A stretch of DNA of 42,744 bases from Pseudomarimonas arenosa. GTDB taxonomy: Bacteria; Pseudomonadota; Gammaproteobacteria; Xanthomonadales; Xanthomonadaceae. Position 1 is the first letter of the stretch, and each line of letters starts with the position of its first letter. This document shows, piece by piece, positions 25,891 to 33,945 of this stretch. The notes beneath the pieces were generated by a model that searched no databases, had not been told where the DNA came from, and worked only from the letters and a program-made list of their open reading frames with translations. The stretch covers positions 1 through 42,744 of the forward strand of contig NZ_JACYTR010000041.1 in assembly GCF_014841215.1 (NCBI RefSeq), read 5' to 3'. A program made the position numbers and the translations under genes.

Positions 25891-26436
25891 ATGGCGGCTG
25901 CGGTGCAAGATTCGAGAGTGCGAGAGGGCATGGTCTGGCTTGCCAGTCTGCTCACCCTGGCAGGCTGCGCCAGCACGCCGCCTCCGGTCGCGCAGCAGCC
26001 CCCCGAGCCGCCCGCTCCGACGCGCGATCTGTTGGCCGAAGTGCGGCTGGCCGCAGCGGATGCGGGTGATGTGATCGAAGTGCAGCCACTGCGCGACCCG
26101 GGCGTCGACGATCTCTTGCTGCGCGCCGAGCGCGGCACCGAGCGTGGTCGCTTGAAGTCAGCCGATCGCGCATTGAGCAAGGCGCTGGAACTGGTGCCGA
26201 ATGATCCCGAGATCATGCAGCGGCGTGCCGAAGTGCTGTTGGCCCGACGGCAGCTCGACGAGGCCGAGCAACTGGCCTACCAGAGCTTCGAGCGTGGCCC
26301 GCAGCTTGGATCGCTGTGTCGGCGCAATTGGGCAACCGTGCAGTTCGCCCGCGAAGAGCGTGGCGATCAGGAGGGCGCCGCGCGCGCCCTGGATCAACGG
26401 CTGCGTTGCGTGGTCGAACCGCCGGTACGAATGTGA
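25891..26436 (+). CDS. TPR-containing outer-membrane lipoprotein, LpoP-like
   Basis: 181 residues. A short signal sequence ends in the lipobox LAGC (C26), followed by a Pro-rich linker (STPPPVAQQPPEPPAPT). The residue after the cysteine is Ala, not Asp, so outer-membrane sorting is expected. The C-terminal part has TPR-like helices (GRLKSADRALSKALELVPND, then LARRQLDEAEQLAYQSFERG). It begins 7 bp after mrcB. Pseudomonas LpoP is a TPR lipoprotein encoded beside its PBP1b gene that activates the synthase; the architecture and position here match, so a PBP1B activator is the best inference. An ATG at 25930 is also possible but would remove the positive charges of the signal peptide. Confidence 0.78.
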   Translation: MAAAVQDSRVREGMVWLASLLTLAGCASTPPPVAQQPPEPPAPTRDLLAEVRLAAADAGDVIEVQPLRDPGVDDLLLRAERGTERGRLKSADRALSKALELVPNDPEIMQRRAEVLLARRQLDEAEQLAYQSFERGPQLGSLCRRNWATVQFAREERGDQEGAARALDQRLRCVVEPPVRM

Positions 26437-28382
26437 AGCTGGCGAGCGCCAGTCTGGCGGCGCTCAGTGAAGACGGTGCGCTGGCCGGGGCCATACCCGG
26501 CTTTGCGCCGCGGCAAGCGCAACAGGGCCTGGCCGAAGCCATCGCCCAGGCGATTGCCGATCGCGAATGCCTGGTTGCCGAAGCCGGCACCGGTACCGGC
26601 AAGACCTATGCCTATCTGGTGCCGGCCCTGCTTTCCGGCCTGCGGGTGATCGTGTCAACTGGCACCAAGGCCTTGCAGGACCAGCTTTACGATCGCGATC
26701 TGCCGCGGGTGCGCGATGCCCTGGGCCTGCCGATCAAGACCGCCTTACTCAAGGGGCGAGCCAATTACGCCTGCTGGTTTCGGCTCGAACGGGCCAAGAA
26801 AGAGGGCCAGTTCAGCAGTCGTGAGATCGCCTCGCAGCTGGTCGATGTGCACAGTTGGGCCGGACGCAGTGCCCGTGGTGATATTGCCGAACTCGACAGC
26901 ATTCCCGAGGATTCGCCGATCTGGCCGCAGGTTACTTCGACCACCGACAATTGCCTCGGCGCAGAGTGCGACTACTACGACGACTGCTTCGTGGTGAAAG
27001 CGCGCCGTGCCGCTCAGGAGGCGGATCTGGTGGTGGTGAACCACCACCTGCTGCTGGCCGATATGGCACTACGCCAGGAAGGCTTTGGCGAAATCCTGCC
27101 CGGCGCCCATGTGTTTGTGCTCGACGAAGCGCACCAACTGCCCGAGCTCGCCTCGCAGTTCTTCAGCCTGTCGCTGTCGGCCAGGCAGCTGCTTGATCTG
27201 GGCCGCGATGCGCTGTCCGAGTGCAGTCAGGTGACCGGTGCCTTGGCCGAGATCCAGCGGCCGGTCAAGGATCTCGAACAGGCCATCCGCGAATTGCGCC
27301 TGAGCATGGACCCGCTACCGGCGCGCGCGGCGATGGCACGACTAACCGAGAACGAAGCGGTGATGCGTGACCTCGACAAGCTGGCCGACGCCTTGGCCGC
27401 GCTCGGCGAGGCGGTGGCCAGTCAGTCCGAACGCAGTACCGGGTTCAAGGCGCTCGATGAGCGCGTCGAAGACTTGCAGCAGCGCCTGCGTGAATTGAAA
27501 CAGCCCCGCCCCGAGGGGCAGGTGCAGTGGTACGAGCTCACCGCACGCGGTTTCACTTTCAGTCAAACCCCGCTGGATGTGGCCGGGCCACTGCGCGCGT
27601 TTCGCGAGAAGACCGGCGCCGCCTGGATCTTTACCTCAGCCACCGTGGCCGTTAACGGAAAGTTTCATCACTTTGCCTATCAGCTGGGGCTGGATGAGCC
27701 ACGTACTTCGCTGCAACCCAGCCCATTCGATTTTCAGGCGCAAGCGCTGGCCTACCTGCCCAAGGGGCTGGGTGAGCCGGCCGGAGCCGAGTTCGGCCCA
27801 CGTCTGTTGGCCGCCATTGAGCCGGTGCTGCAGGCCTCAAAAGGTCGCGCCTTCCTGCTTTTCACCTCGCACCGCGCCCTGCGCGAAGCAGCGGAACGGC
27901 TGGCTGGGTCGTCGCCGTTTCCATTGTTTGTTCAAGGCACCACGCCACGCACTCGTCTGCTGCAGGAGTTCCGAGCATCCGGCAATGGCGTGCTGCTAGG
28001 GGCCGCCAGCTTCTGGGAAGGCGTAGACGTGGCCGGCGAAGCGCTCAGCGTCGTGGTGATCGACAAGCTGCCGTTCGCCGCGCCGGATGATCCGGTACTG
28101 GAAGCACGCCTGGAGGCGATCCGGCATCGCGGCGGCAATCCGTTCCGTGACTGGCAGCTGCCCAGCGCGGTGATTGCGCTGAAACAGGGCGCCGGTCGGC
28201 TGATTCGCACGCCGCAGGATCGTGGTGTATTGGTTCTATGCGACACTCGCCTGGTCACCAAGCCCTATGGTCGCCTGTTTATCGACAGTCTGCCGCCATT
28301 CCGGCGCACGCGCGATCTGTCTGAGGTGCTGAATTTCTTCGCTTCGGGCCCTGACCACAGCGACGAGGAGGAAGCCGCATGA
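26433..28382 (+). CDS. yoaA: DinG-family Fe-S DNA helicase, YoaA-like
   Basis: 649 residues from GTG 26433, overlapping the previous stop as GTGA; a longer frame from 26316 lies inside the lipoprotein gene. An XPD/DinG-type 5'-3' helicase with a 4Fe-4S cluster. Walker A GTGTGKT (K57), four cluster cysteines C114, C174, C179 and C185, DEAH box (231-234), FTSATV, GAASFWEGVDVAGE and QGAGRLIRTPQDRG. The size fits E. coli YoaA (about 636) better than DinG (about 716). The tsaB gene one position downstream also matches the yoaA region of other gammaproteobacteria. YoaA acts with the clamp-loader subunit HolC in fork repair. Confidence 0.92.
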   Translation: MKLASASLAALSEDGALAGAIPGFAPRQAQQGLAEAIAQAIADRECLVAEAGTGTGKTYAYLVPALLSGLRVIVSTGTKALQDQLYDRDLPRVRDALGLPIKTALLKGRANYACWFRLERAKKEGQFSSREIASQLVDVHSWAGRSARGDIAELDSIPEDSPIWPQVTSTTDNCLGAECDYYDDCFVVKARRAAQEADLVVVNHHLLLADMALRQEGFGEILPGAHVFVLDEAHQLPELASQFFSLSLSARQLLDLGRDALSECSQVTGALAEIQRPVKDLEQAIRELRLSMDPLPARAAMARLTENEAVMRDLDKLADALAALGEAVASQSERSTGFKALDERVEDLQQRLRELKQPRPEGQVQWYELTARGFTFSQTPLDVAGPLRAFREKTGAAWIFTSATVAVNGKFHHFAYQLGLDEPRTSLQPSPFDFQAQALAYLPKGLGEPAGAEFGPRLLAAIEPVLQASKGRAFLLFTSHRALREAAERLAGSSPFPLFVQGTTPRTRLLQEFRASGNGVLLGAASFWEGVDVAGEALSVVVIDKLPFAAPDDPVLEARLEAIRHRGGNPFRDWQLPSAVIALKQGAGRLIRTPQDRGVLVLCDTRLVTKPYGRLFIDSLPPFRRTRDLSEVLNFFASGPDHSDEEEAA

Positions 28383-28816
28383 GCAAAGCAAAAGTGCACG
28401 GGCTGGGAGGTCTATTCTTCAAGGCGAAAGACCCGGAATCGCTGGGGCGCTGGTATGCCGAGCACCTTGGAATGCCGGTGCTGCCCTGGGGCGGTGCCGT
28501 GCTCGAATGGCAGCGCCGAGATCCGGCGCCTGAACCAAGATTGCAGCACGGCTACACCGTATGGGGGCCGTTCAAGCCCGATACGGAGTACTTCCAGCCG
28601 AGCCAGAAGGACTACATGATCAATCTGCGCGTCGACGATCTCGATGCCATGCTGGCGCAGCTGCGCGAGGCCGGTGCCCAGGTGCTGGATCGTCGCGAGG
28701 ATTGCGAGAACGGGCAGTTTGGCTATGTGCTGGATCCCGAGGGCACCCTGATCGAACTGTGGCAGCCCAGCGCGGATGATCCTGGCTTGCAGGAGAACGA
28801 GGGCGGCGGAGAGTGA
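28379..28816 (+). CDS. VOC (glyoxalase/bleomycin-resistance fold) family protein
   Basis: 145 residues with two beta-alpha-beta-beta-beta units. The first starts GLGGLFFKAKDPESLGRWYAEHLGM; the second starts YMINLRVDDLDAMLAQLREAGAQV and ends in GYVLDPEGTLIELWQP, where E is the usual metal ligand. The first unit has no obvious N-terminal His ligand (it begins HGLGGLFFK), so metal binding is uncertain. The gene overlaps yoaA (ATGA) and tsaB (GTGA) by 4 bp each, so it is embedded in this operon. The substrate is unknown; the family ranges from dioxygenases to glyoxalases. Confidence 0.85.
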   Translation: MSKAKVHGLGGLFFKAKDPESLGRWYAEHLGMPVLPWGGAVLEWQRRDPAPEPRLQHGYTVWGPFKPDTEYFQPSQKDYMINLRVDDLDAMLAQLREAGAQVLDRREDCENGQFGYVLDPEGTLIELWQPSADDPGLQENEGGGE

Positions 28817-29529
28817 AACTGCTGGCTATCGACACCGCCACCGAAGCACTGAGCCTGGCTCTGCTCGATGGTGAGATGCTGCACACTCGGCACGCACTCA
28901 TGCCACGCCAGCATGCCGAGCAGGTGTTGCCCTGGATCGACCAATTGCTGGCCGAAGCCGATATTGGTCGCGAGCAGCTTGATGCCGTGGCCGTTGGGCG
29001 AGGACCTGGCGGATTCACCGGTGTGCGGCTTGGGGTCTCCCTGGCACAAGGCATCGCGTTCGGGCTGGATCGGCCGCTGTTTGCCGAATCCAGCCTGGCT
29101 GCGCTGGCCGGTCAGGCCCAGGCAAGCGCTGGACAGCGGGTGCTCGCCGCCATCGACGCGCGCATGGGGGAGCTGTATCTCGGCGCTTTCAAGATCGATC
29201 AGGCGGGCTTGCCGCGGTTGATCGGTGAAGAATGGCTGGCAGCCGTCGATCAGGCGGAACTACCTGCTGAGGGCGCATGGATTGGCGTGGGTAGCGGCTT
29301 TGCCGCCGCCGAGGGCAAGCTCAGCCAGCGCTGGCAAGCCGGCCTGGTTCGCTCCGACTCCGATCAGTATCCCAGCGCCGCCGTCATTGCCCGGCTTGCG
29401 GCAGGCCGCTATCGCGCCGGCGAGCGACCCGAGTCGGCCCTGGTTGAACCGGCCTACTTGCGCAACAAGGTGGCGCAAACTTTGCTTGAGCGTGGTCAGC
29501 CGCTGCCGAGGATGCCGGCGGGGTTGTAG
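28813..29529 (+). CDS. tsaB: tRNA t6A37 threonylcarbamoyl transfer complex subunit TsaB
   Basis: 238 residues from GTG 28813, overlapping the VOC gene. TsaB pairs with TsaD and TsaE to place threonylcarbamoyl-adenosine at position 37 of ANN-decoding tRNAs. Family marks: LLAIDTATEALSLAL at the N-terminus (an ASKHA fold), VGRGPGGFTGVRLGVSLAQG, DARMGELYLGAF, and the C-terminal PAYLRNKVA. The length is normal (E. coli 231). Last gene of the mrcB operon; a 15-bp-stem hairpin follows seven bases after the stop. Confidence 0.95.
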   Translation: MKLLAIDTATEALSLALLDGEMLHTRHALMPRQHAEQVLPWIDQLLAEADIGREQLDAVAVGRGPGGFTGVRLGVSLAQGIAFGLDRPLFAESSLAALAGQAQASAGQRVLAAIDARMGELYLGAFKIDQAGLPRLIGEEWLAAVDQAELPAEGAWIGVGSGFAAAEGKLSQRWQAGLVRSDSDQYPSAAVIARLAAGRYRAGERPESALVEPAYLRNKVAQTLLERGQPLPRMPAGL

Positions 29530-29535
29530 CGCAGC

Positions 29536-29574
29536 GGTGCGCCAAGGCGCGGGGGCGGTGCGCCTTGGCGCACC
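29536..29574. terminator. 15-bp hairpin after tsaB
   Basis: GGTGCGCCAAGGCGC (29536-29550) pairs perfectly with 29560-29574 across a 9-base G-rich loop. It begins 7 bases after the tsaB stop. No T-run follows, so it may act as a transcript-stabilising REP-type hairpin as well as a terminator. Its stem sequence is shared with the hairpin at 6603-6621. Confidence 0.55.
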
Positions 29575-29640
29575 CTATTATTGATTCGGCAACTTGAAGT
29601 TTGAACATCCTGTTCAGACCTCAAGTCCCGCGCGTCCGGT

Positions 29641-29659
29641 ACCGTTCGACAGGCTCACG
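29641..29659 (+). repeat. REP-like 19-mer arm
   Basis: ACCGTTCGACAGGCTCACG, the exact complement of 6666-6684 and 37212-37230. It stands alone here without its partner arm. Confidence 0.6.
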
Positions 29660-29712
29660 GCGAGCATGCCCGTACGCGCGGCGCTGCGAAGCGACTGCAT
29701 CGCTGCGCGCGT

Positions 29713-29773
29713 GCAGCCCATCCTTGGGCTGCTCATTGACCCGGCCAATTAAACATCAATTGGCCGGGTCAAT
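29713..29773. terminator. Two adjacent hairpins between tsaB and mgtE
   Basis: First hairpin: GCAGCCCA/TGGGCTGC (29713-29732, 4-base loop). Second: a perfect 16-bp stem at 29735-29750 and 29758-29773 (ATTGACCCGGCCAATT and its complement, 7-base loop), ending in an AT-rich stretch. Placed between converging genes, these are candidates for bidirectional termination. Confidence 0.6.
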
Positions 29774-29791
29774 ATCTCGACTTAACCATAG

Positions 29792-29819
29792 GGTGCACCA
29801 AGGTGCACCTTGGTGCACC
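29792..29819. repeat. 28-bp perfect palindrome of three GGTGCACC units
   Basis: Three copies of the self-complementary octamer GGTGCACC, joined by AA (29800-29801) and TT (29810-29811), form one perfect 28-bp palindrome. It lies 45 bases beyond the end of mgtE. It could fold as a cruciform or be a binding site for a dimeric protein. It does not resemble a standard terminator. Confidence 0.6.
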
Positions 29820-29863
29820 ATTGCCGACCCAGCTGTGCACCTACGATGAGGTTCGCCGCCGGC

Positions 29864-31225
29864 TCATTTCAGCAACAGCACGGTCCCCAGCCCGAGGAAG
29901 GCCAGAAAGCCAATCACATCGGTCACCGTGGTCAGCACCACGCCGCCGGCCAGCGCCGGATCGATGGCCAGGCGCCGCAACAGCAGCGGGATGGCCACGC
30001 CGCTCAAGGCCGCAACGATCAGGTTTATCGCCATTGCCGCTGCAATTACCAGGCCAATGGTGGGATCGCTGAACCAAAGGCTGGCCAGGGTGCCTACCAC
30101 GATCGCCCAGATCAGACCATTCAATGCCCCGACCGAGAGTTCCTTGGTCAGCAGGGCTCGGGTGTTGCCGGTGCCGACCTGGCCCAGGGCCAGGCCGCGC
30201 ACCATCAGGGTCAGCGTTTGGGTGCCGGCAATGCCGCCCATGCTGGCCACGATCGGCATCAGTACGGCCAGCGCAACGACTTGTTCAAGGGTGGCCTCGA
30301 ACAGACCGATGACCCAGGAAGCAAGAAAGGCCGTGGCCAGATTGATGCCGAGCCAGATGGCGCGACGCCGCGCGGCGCGGCGCACCGGGCTGAACAGGTC
30401 TTCCTCTTCATCCAGACCCGCTGCCGACAGCACCTGGTGTTCGGCCTGTTCACGAATGATGTCGACCACGTCGTCGATGGTGATGCGACCGAGCAGGATA
30501 TTGTTGTCGTCCACCACCGGCGCCGAGATCCAGTCGCGGTCGGAGAACTGATGCGCCACTTCGTCGGCCGGGGTTTCGACCGAGATTGCCGGCTGCTCGT
30601 CATCGATCAGCTCATTGATCGGTCGCGAGGGCTCATTGGTGAGCAGGCCGGCCAAGGACAGGCGGCCAAGATACTGATGGCGGCGGCTGACCACGAATAG
30701 ATGATCGGTGTGCTCGGGCAACTCGCCACGCAGGCGCAAGTAGCGCAACACCACATCAACCGTGACATCAGCCCGCACGGTGACCACGTCCGGGTTCATC
30801 AAGCGCCCGGCGGTATCTTCGGGATAGCTCAGCACCTGCTCCAGGCGCTCGCGGTTCTCCCGATCCATCGCGCTGAGCAACTCGTCGATCACCTGATCTG
30901 GCAGGTCCTCGACCAGATCGGCCAGATCGTCGATATCGAGGTCCTCGACCGCGGCGACCAGCTCATCGGTGTCCATGTCGGCGATCAGCGCTTCACGCAC
31001 CTCATCGCCAACGTGCAGCAACACCTCGCCGTCGTCTTCCGGATCGACCAGCCCCCAAACGATTTCACGCTTGCCGGGTGGCATCGACTCCAGCAAATGG
31101 CCGATCTCGGCCGGGCTCAAGGTGTTGACCAAACGCCGCACCGGCCCCAGCCGCCCCGACGCCAGCGCCTGCGACAGCAGCTTGAGTTGACGTGAAGAAC
31201 GGTCGTGGCGCGCAGCGTCAGCCAT
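29864..31225 (-). CDS. mgtE: Magnesium transporter MgtE
   Basis: 453 residues from ATG 31225, which has GGGAGG just upstream; an in-frame start at 31252 lacks this. MgtE is a dimeric Mg2+ channel gated by cytoplasmic Mg2+. Order: N domain (about 1-130, HLLESMPPGKREIVWGLV, DDLADLVEDLP), two CBS domains (about 135-255, with SYPEDTAGRLMNPDVVTV and the acidic ISAPVVDDNN region that binds Mg2+), a connecting helix, and five membrane segments (about 285-453) including the family pore motif region MPIVASMGGIAGTQTLTLMVRG. The length is normal. No Mg2+ riboswitch is visible in the short leader. Confidence 0.95.
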   Translation of the reverse strand: MADAARHDRSSRQLKLLSQALASGRLGPVRRLVNTLSPAEIGHLLESMPPGKREIVWGLVDPEDDGEVLLHVGDEVREALIADMDTDELVAAVEDLDIDDLADLVEDLPDQVIDELLSAMDRENRERLEQVLSYPEDTAGRLMNPDVVTVRADVTVDVVLRYLRLRGELPEHTDHLFVVSRRHQYLGRLSLAGLLTNEPSRPINELIDDEQPAISVETPADEVAHQFSDRDWISAPVVDDNNILLGRITIDDVVDIIREQAEHQVLSAAGLDEEEDLFSPVRRAARRRAIWLGINLATAFLASWVIGLFEATLEQVVALAVLMPIVASMGGIAGTQTLTLMVRGLALGQVGTGNTRALLTKELSVGALNGLIWAIVVGTLASLWFSDPTIGLVIAAAMAINLIVAALSGVAIPLLLRRLAIDPALAGGVVLTTVTDVIGFLAFLGLGTVLLLK

Positions 31226-31250
31226 GAATACCTCCCGGGAAGCCCTGCGC

Positions 31251-31279
31251 ATTATCGGTGATTGGCGCCAAATTGCCGA
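31251..31279 (-). promoter_or_regulatory. Candidate sigma-70 promoter for mgtE
   Basis: Read on the minus strand: TCGGCA (31279-31274) as -35, 17-base spacer, GATAAT (31256-31251) as -10, about 20 bases before the Shine-Dalgarno of mgtE. Spacing is ideal, the -10 matches 5 of 6 and the -35 matches 4 of 6. The -35 overlaps the hairpin at 31274-31300. Confidence 0.4.
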
Positions 31280-31300
31280 GGCGAGGCTCTGGCCTCGGCA
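31274..31300. terminator. Hairpin after the phosphoglycerol-transferase-like gene
   Basis: Perfect 9-bp stem TGCCGAGGC/GCCTCGGCA with a 9-base loop, 121 bases downstream of the stop of the minus-strand gene at 31421. On that strand it is followed by AATTT. It may separate that gene from mgtE. Confidence 0.45.
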
Positions 31301-31420
31301 TCTGACGCTACCGACCCGGTGGCTTTTGCATCCCAGAGATAAGGCCGGCTTGATGGCTCACAGGCATCGACACAATGCTCATGCCGTTCGTTTGTCAGTG
31401 AAACTACGTGTTCAAGGGGG

Positions 31421-33724
31421 CTAGTGCGGCATGACTCTGAGCTGCCCGACCGATAGACGCTCTTGACCAGAAACCAGCTCCACTGAAAGGTACTCGGCCT
31501 CGGTGAGAAGAGTTGCCGACACGCTGCTGGATACAATCAAATCGCCGGCCCCCCAATTGCTCTGCAGGGGGCGACCTGCAAGCCAAATGGTGACATCCTC
31601 GGGGAAGCAGTTCGACTTGATCCACAACCCCATGCCGCCATCGGGTTGTCGATTCTCGATATTGGACAAGCGTGTGCTGCGCGGCCCCCAGTCTTCAATG
31701 GGGCAGAACGGCCCGCCACCCCAGCCGAAGAACTCACCGACTCGTGGTGTTCTCGGTCGGATCTCGAACTCGCCAATCGATTGGCGTCGCTTGGTCAATG
31801 GGTCAAGGATCTCCAGCGGCAATGTCTCTGGTCTTGCCAACATGGCAACTGACTGCTGTAGGGAAAGCCAGGTAGACCAAACGAGGGCGTCAGAGGATGT
31901 GTGCGGCATTTGAATGTTGCCGAGACGGATTCGCCAGTTGGGGTTGGGCGGCTCGCCAAACCGGATCCAAAGTCTGAGCGGGCCCTCGTGCTCGCTTTGT
32001 TCCTCTCGCCCGCGTGGCCCCCAATTGTCAATGAGGGCGAAGTTCTCCACTGTCTCGGCGTGTTTGACCTCAGAGACCGGCGCCAGAAAGTTGTGCAGGG
32101 CGAGCGTCTGCAGAGAGGTGGAATAACTCGCTTCTGCAACCGACTCTCTTCGCGCCAGCAAGTCGGCCATCTTTGACATGTCGCTGCGGTCGCTGATTCC
32201 GCTGGTCTTCAGCAGCAGGGCCGCCAACTCGCTGCTGTCCAGTTCTTCAGGAAGCGCTGGCAGCGAGAAGTTGCTCAATAGGATCCAAGGAGTGCGCTGT
32301 TGATTGGCGGGCAATTCGTTCTTGAAGCCGATCCGCCCGAACAGCTGATGAAGGCCCGGCAGATGATCGCCATAGAACAGCACGAGAGTCGGGGTTGAGC
32401 GTTGTTCAACCCAAGCATCAAGTCGCGCCAGCTCGGCATCGGCGTGGCGCAAATGGGTCAAGAACTGGCTCAAGCTGACTCGTGTCTCGGGCGGCAGGGC
32501 AGCGAAACTCGGAGTATCCGGCGGCGCGACCAAGTCGGGCTCAGGCAAGGCTCGGTTTGCATCCCAGGGGCCGTGGTTCTCGATGCTGACGGCAAAGACG
32601 AAATCCGGGCCGTCGGCTTCCAATAGTTCGATCACATGGTTGCTAAGCGAGTGGTCGCTTATGTAGTAGCCGAATCGCCGCGCCGTGCCGAACTGCGGCT
32701 CAGCGTCGAAGCGTTCAAACCCTAGCCAGTCGTATACCTTGTCGCGGCGGTAGAAACTTGGGCTATAGGGATGAACGGCCACACTGCTGTAGCCCATCGA
32801 TGTCAGGTGGCGCGGAAGGCTGTTGCGCGGACGATGAACCAGGGCGGCATACGGGTATTGAATCTGCGGCAATTCTTGCAGCGAAAGGCCGGTCAGCACC
32901 TCGAACTCCGTGCGCGTAGTAAGCCCGCCGTAAGTGGGCACGCGCAGCTTGCCGTGGGGGTGACGTGCTTTTAATGCTTCGAGATGAGGGGTGAATTGTC
33001 CCGCTTCGATGCCGCGAAGAATGGATGGATCAAAGAAGGACTCGCTTTGCAAGACCAAGATATCGGGTCGGCTGTGACGCGCCTCGCGCGGCTGGGCCAG
33101 CGCGTAGGCGGCCTGCAACTGTTGCGCTGTGGGGGCGCTCAAGCTGGATCGATTGATCAGCGCCAGATGAACGAAATGGGCCATCCAGCCGACACGATCT
33201 GCCGCCTCGGCCGGCAACCAAATCGAAACGCCCAGTCGATCCGACTGGTAGAGCGCGGTCAGTGGAGGCGAACGGAGAGCGAAGGCCAGCATCATCAACA
33301 CAGACAGAATGCCGGTAGCAAGGCGCGCTTTGCCGCGCAGACGCCAACGTCTCGGCTCGATCCGCCACAGCAAGGCGGCAAGCAGCAGTCCGAGTAGCCA
33401 CCAGGCCAGATTCGGGGTCGCATAGCGCAGATACAGGGAGGGCGTTGCCAGCACGCTATGCAGCGCCTCACTGTCTTCTGGAGTCAGAGGTAATGCTAGA
33501 TTGGCCAGCTTCAGCTGGTTGATCTCGCATAGCAGCCAGTAGCTTGCAGCAACTGCACAAGCTGCGAACCCGGGCCGAGCCAACAAGGTGTACAGGAACA
33601 GCCAGAGCACCGCGAGCGGCAGCGCATTGGCGGCATGAATCCAGGGAGACTGATGGGCCTGATCGTAGCTGATATCGCTCAAAGGCAGGCACAGCACGCA
33701 GATCAGCGCCAATAGCGCGACCAT
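31421..33724 (-). CDS. LtaS/OpgB-like phosphoglycerol-transferase (sulfatase fold) membrane protein
   Basis: 767 residues from ATG 33724 (AGGG upstream); a TTG at 33766 would give 781. About five N-terminal membrane helices (to about residue 170), then an alkaline-phosphatase-like extracytoplasmic domain (about 220-500): ILVLQSESFFDPS, TRTEFEVLTGLSLQELP, a His-containing SIENHGPW and the metal motif YGDHLPG. These match the LtaS/OpgB/EptA group that moves phosphoglycerol or phosphoethanolamine onto glycans or lipids. The C-terminus carries two tandem beta-rich repeats, each starting I(D/E)xWGPR (about 562 and 676) and ending in FEIRPR or LRVMPH. It is divergent from a lipid-carrier glycosyltransferase. 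Transfer of phosphoglycerol to a surface glycan is inferred. Confidence 0.82.
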   Translation of the reverse strand: MVALLALICVLCLPLSDISYDQAHQSPWIHAANALPLAVLWLFLYTLLARPGFAACAVAASYWLLCEINQLKLANLALPLTPEDSEALHSVLATPSLYLRYATPNLAWWLLGLLLAALLWRIEPRRWRLRGKARLATGILSVLMMLAFALRSPPLTALYQSDRLGVSIWLPAEAADRVGWMAHFVHLALINRSSLSAPTAQQLQAAYALAQPREARHSRPDILVLQSESFFDPSILRGIEAGQFTPHLEALKARHPHGKLRVPTYGGLTTRTEFEVLTGLSLQELPQIQYPYAALVHRPRNSLPRHLTSMGYSSVAVHPYSPSFYRRDKVYDWLGFERFDAEPQFGTARRFGYYISDHSLSNHVIELLEADGPDFVFAVSIENHGPWDANRALPEPDLVAPPDTPSFAALPPETRVSLSQFLTHLRHADAELARLDAWVEQRSTPTLVLFYGDHLPGLHQLFGRIGFKNELPANQQRTPWILLSNFSLPALPEELDSSELAALLLKTSGISDRSDMSKMADLLARRESVAEASYSTSLQTLALHNFLAPVSEVKHAETVENFALIDNWGPRGREEQSEHEGPLRLWIRFGEPPNPNWRIRLGNIQMPHTSSDALVWSTWLSLQQSVAMLARPETLPLEILDPLTKRRQSIGEFEIRPRTPRVGEFFGWGGGPFCPIEDWGPRSTRLSNIENRQPDGGMGLWIKSNCFPEDVTIWLAGRPLQSNWGAGDLIVSSSVSATLLTEAEYLSVELVSGQERLSVGQLRVMPH

Positions 33725-33945
33725 GCTTGCCCTGGAGGCTGAACTGTTATGATTGCGCGCGGTCAAGGTGAGCTCTAAAGCTGAAAAACCAACGCCACCG
33801 TGGCCGCAAGTTCGACCTCATTGTCTGATGACTTGGATCGTTCGACTGGCGCCTTGAACGGACGTCGGCCAGCAATGTAACCAATTTGTCATGGTCCGAA
33901 CAGTAGTGCCCACCGCTTCCAACCCGATCCCTGCTGACTGCCCAT

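Noticed and set aside
25930-26436. Alternative start of the TPR lipoprotein at 25930
   Set aside because: It has a reasonable ribosome site but leaves a signal peptide without positive charges; the start at 25891 fits a lipoprotein signal better. Not excluded.
29792-29819. Three GGTGCACC units as a mini CRISPR array
   Set aside because: The units are 8 bp with 2-bp gaps and form a palindrome; there are no spacers and no cas genes.
29810-30700. 296-residue plus-strand frame over mgtE
   Set aside because: Mostly antisense to mgtE and rich in Gln/His from reversed codons; no family features.
31226-31300. Mg2+ riboswitch (M-box) in the mgtE leader
   Set aside because: The leader before the Shine-Dalgarno is too short and has only a simple hairpin that overlaps the probable promoter.
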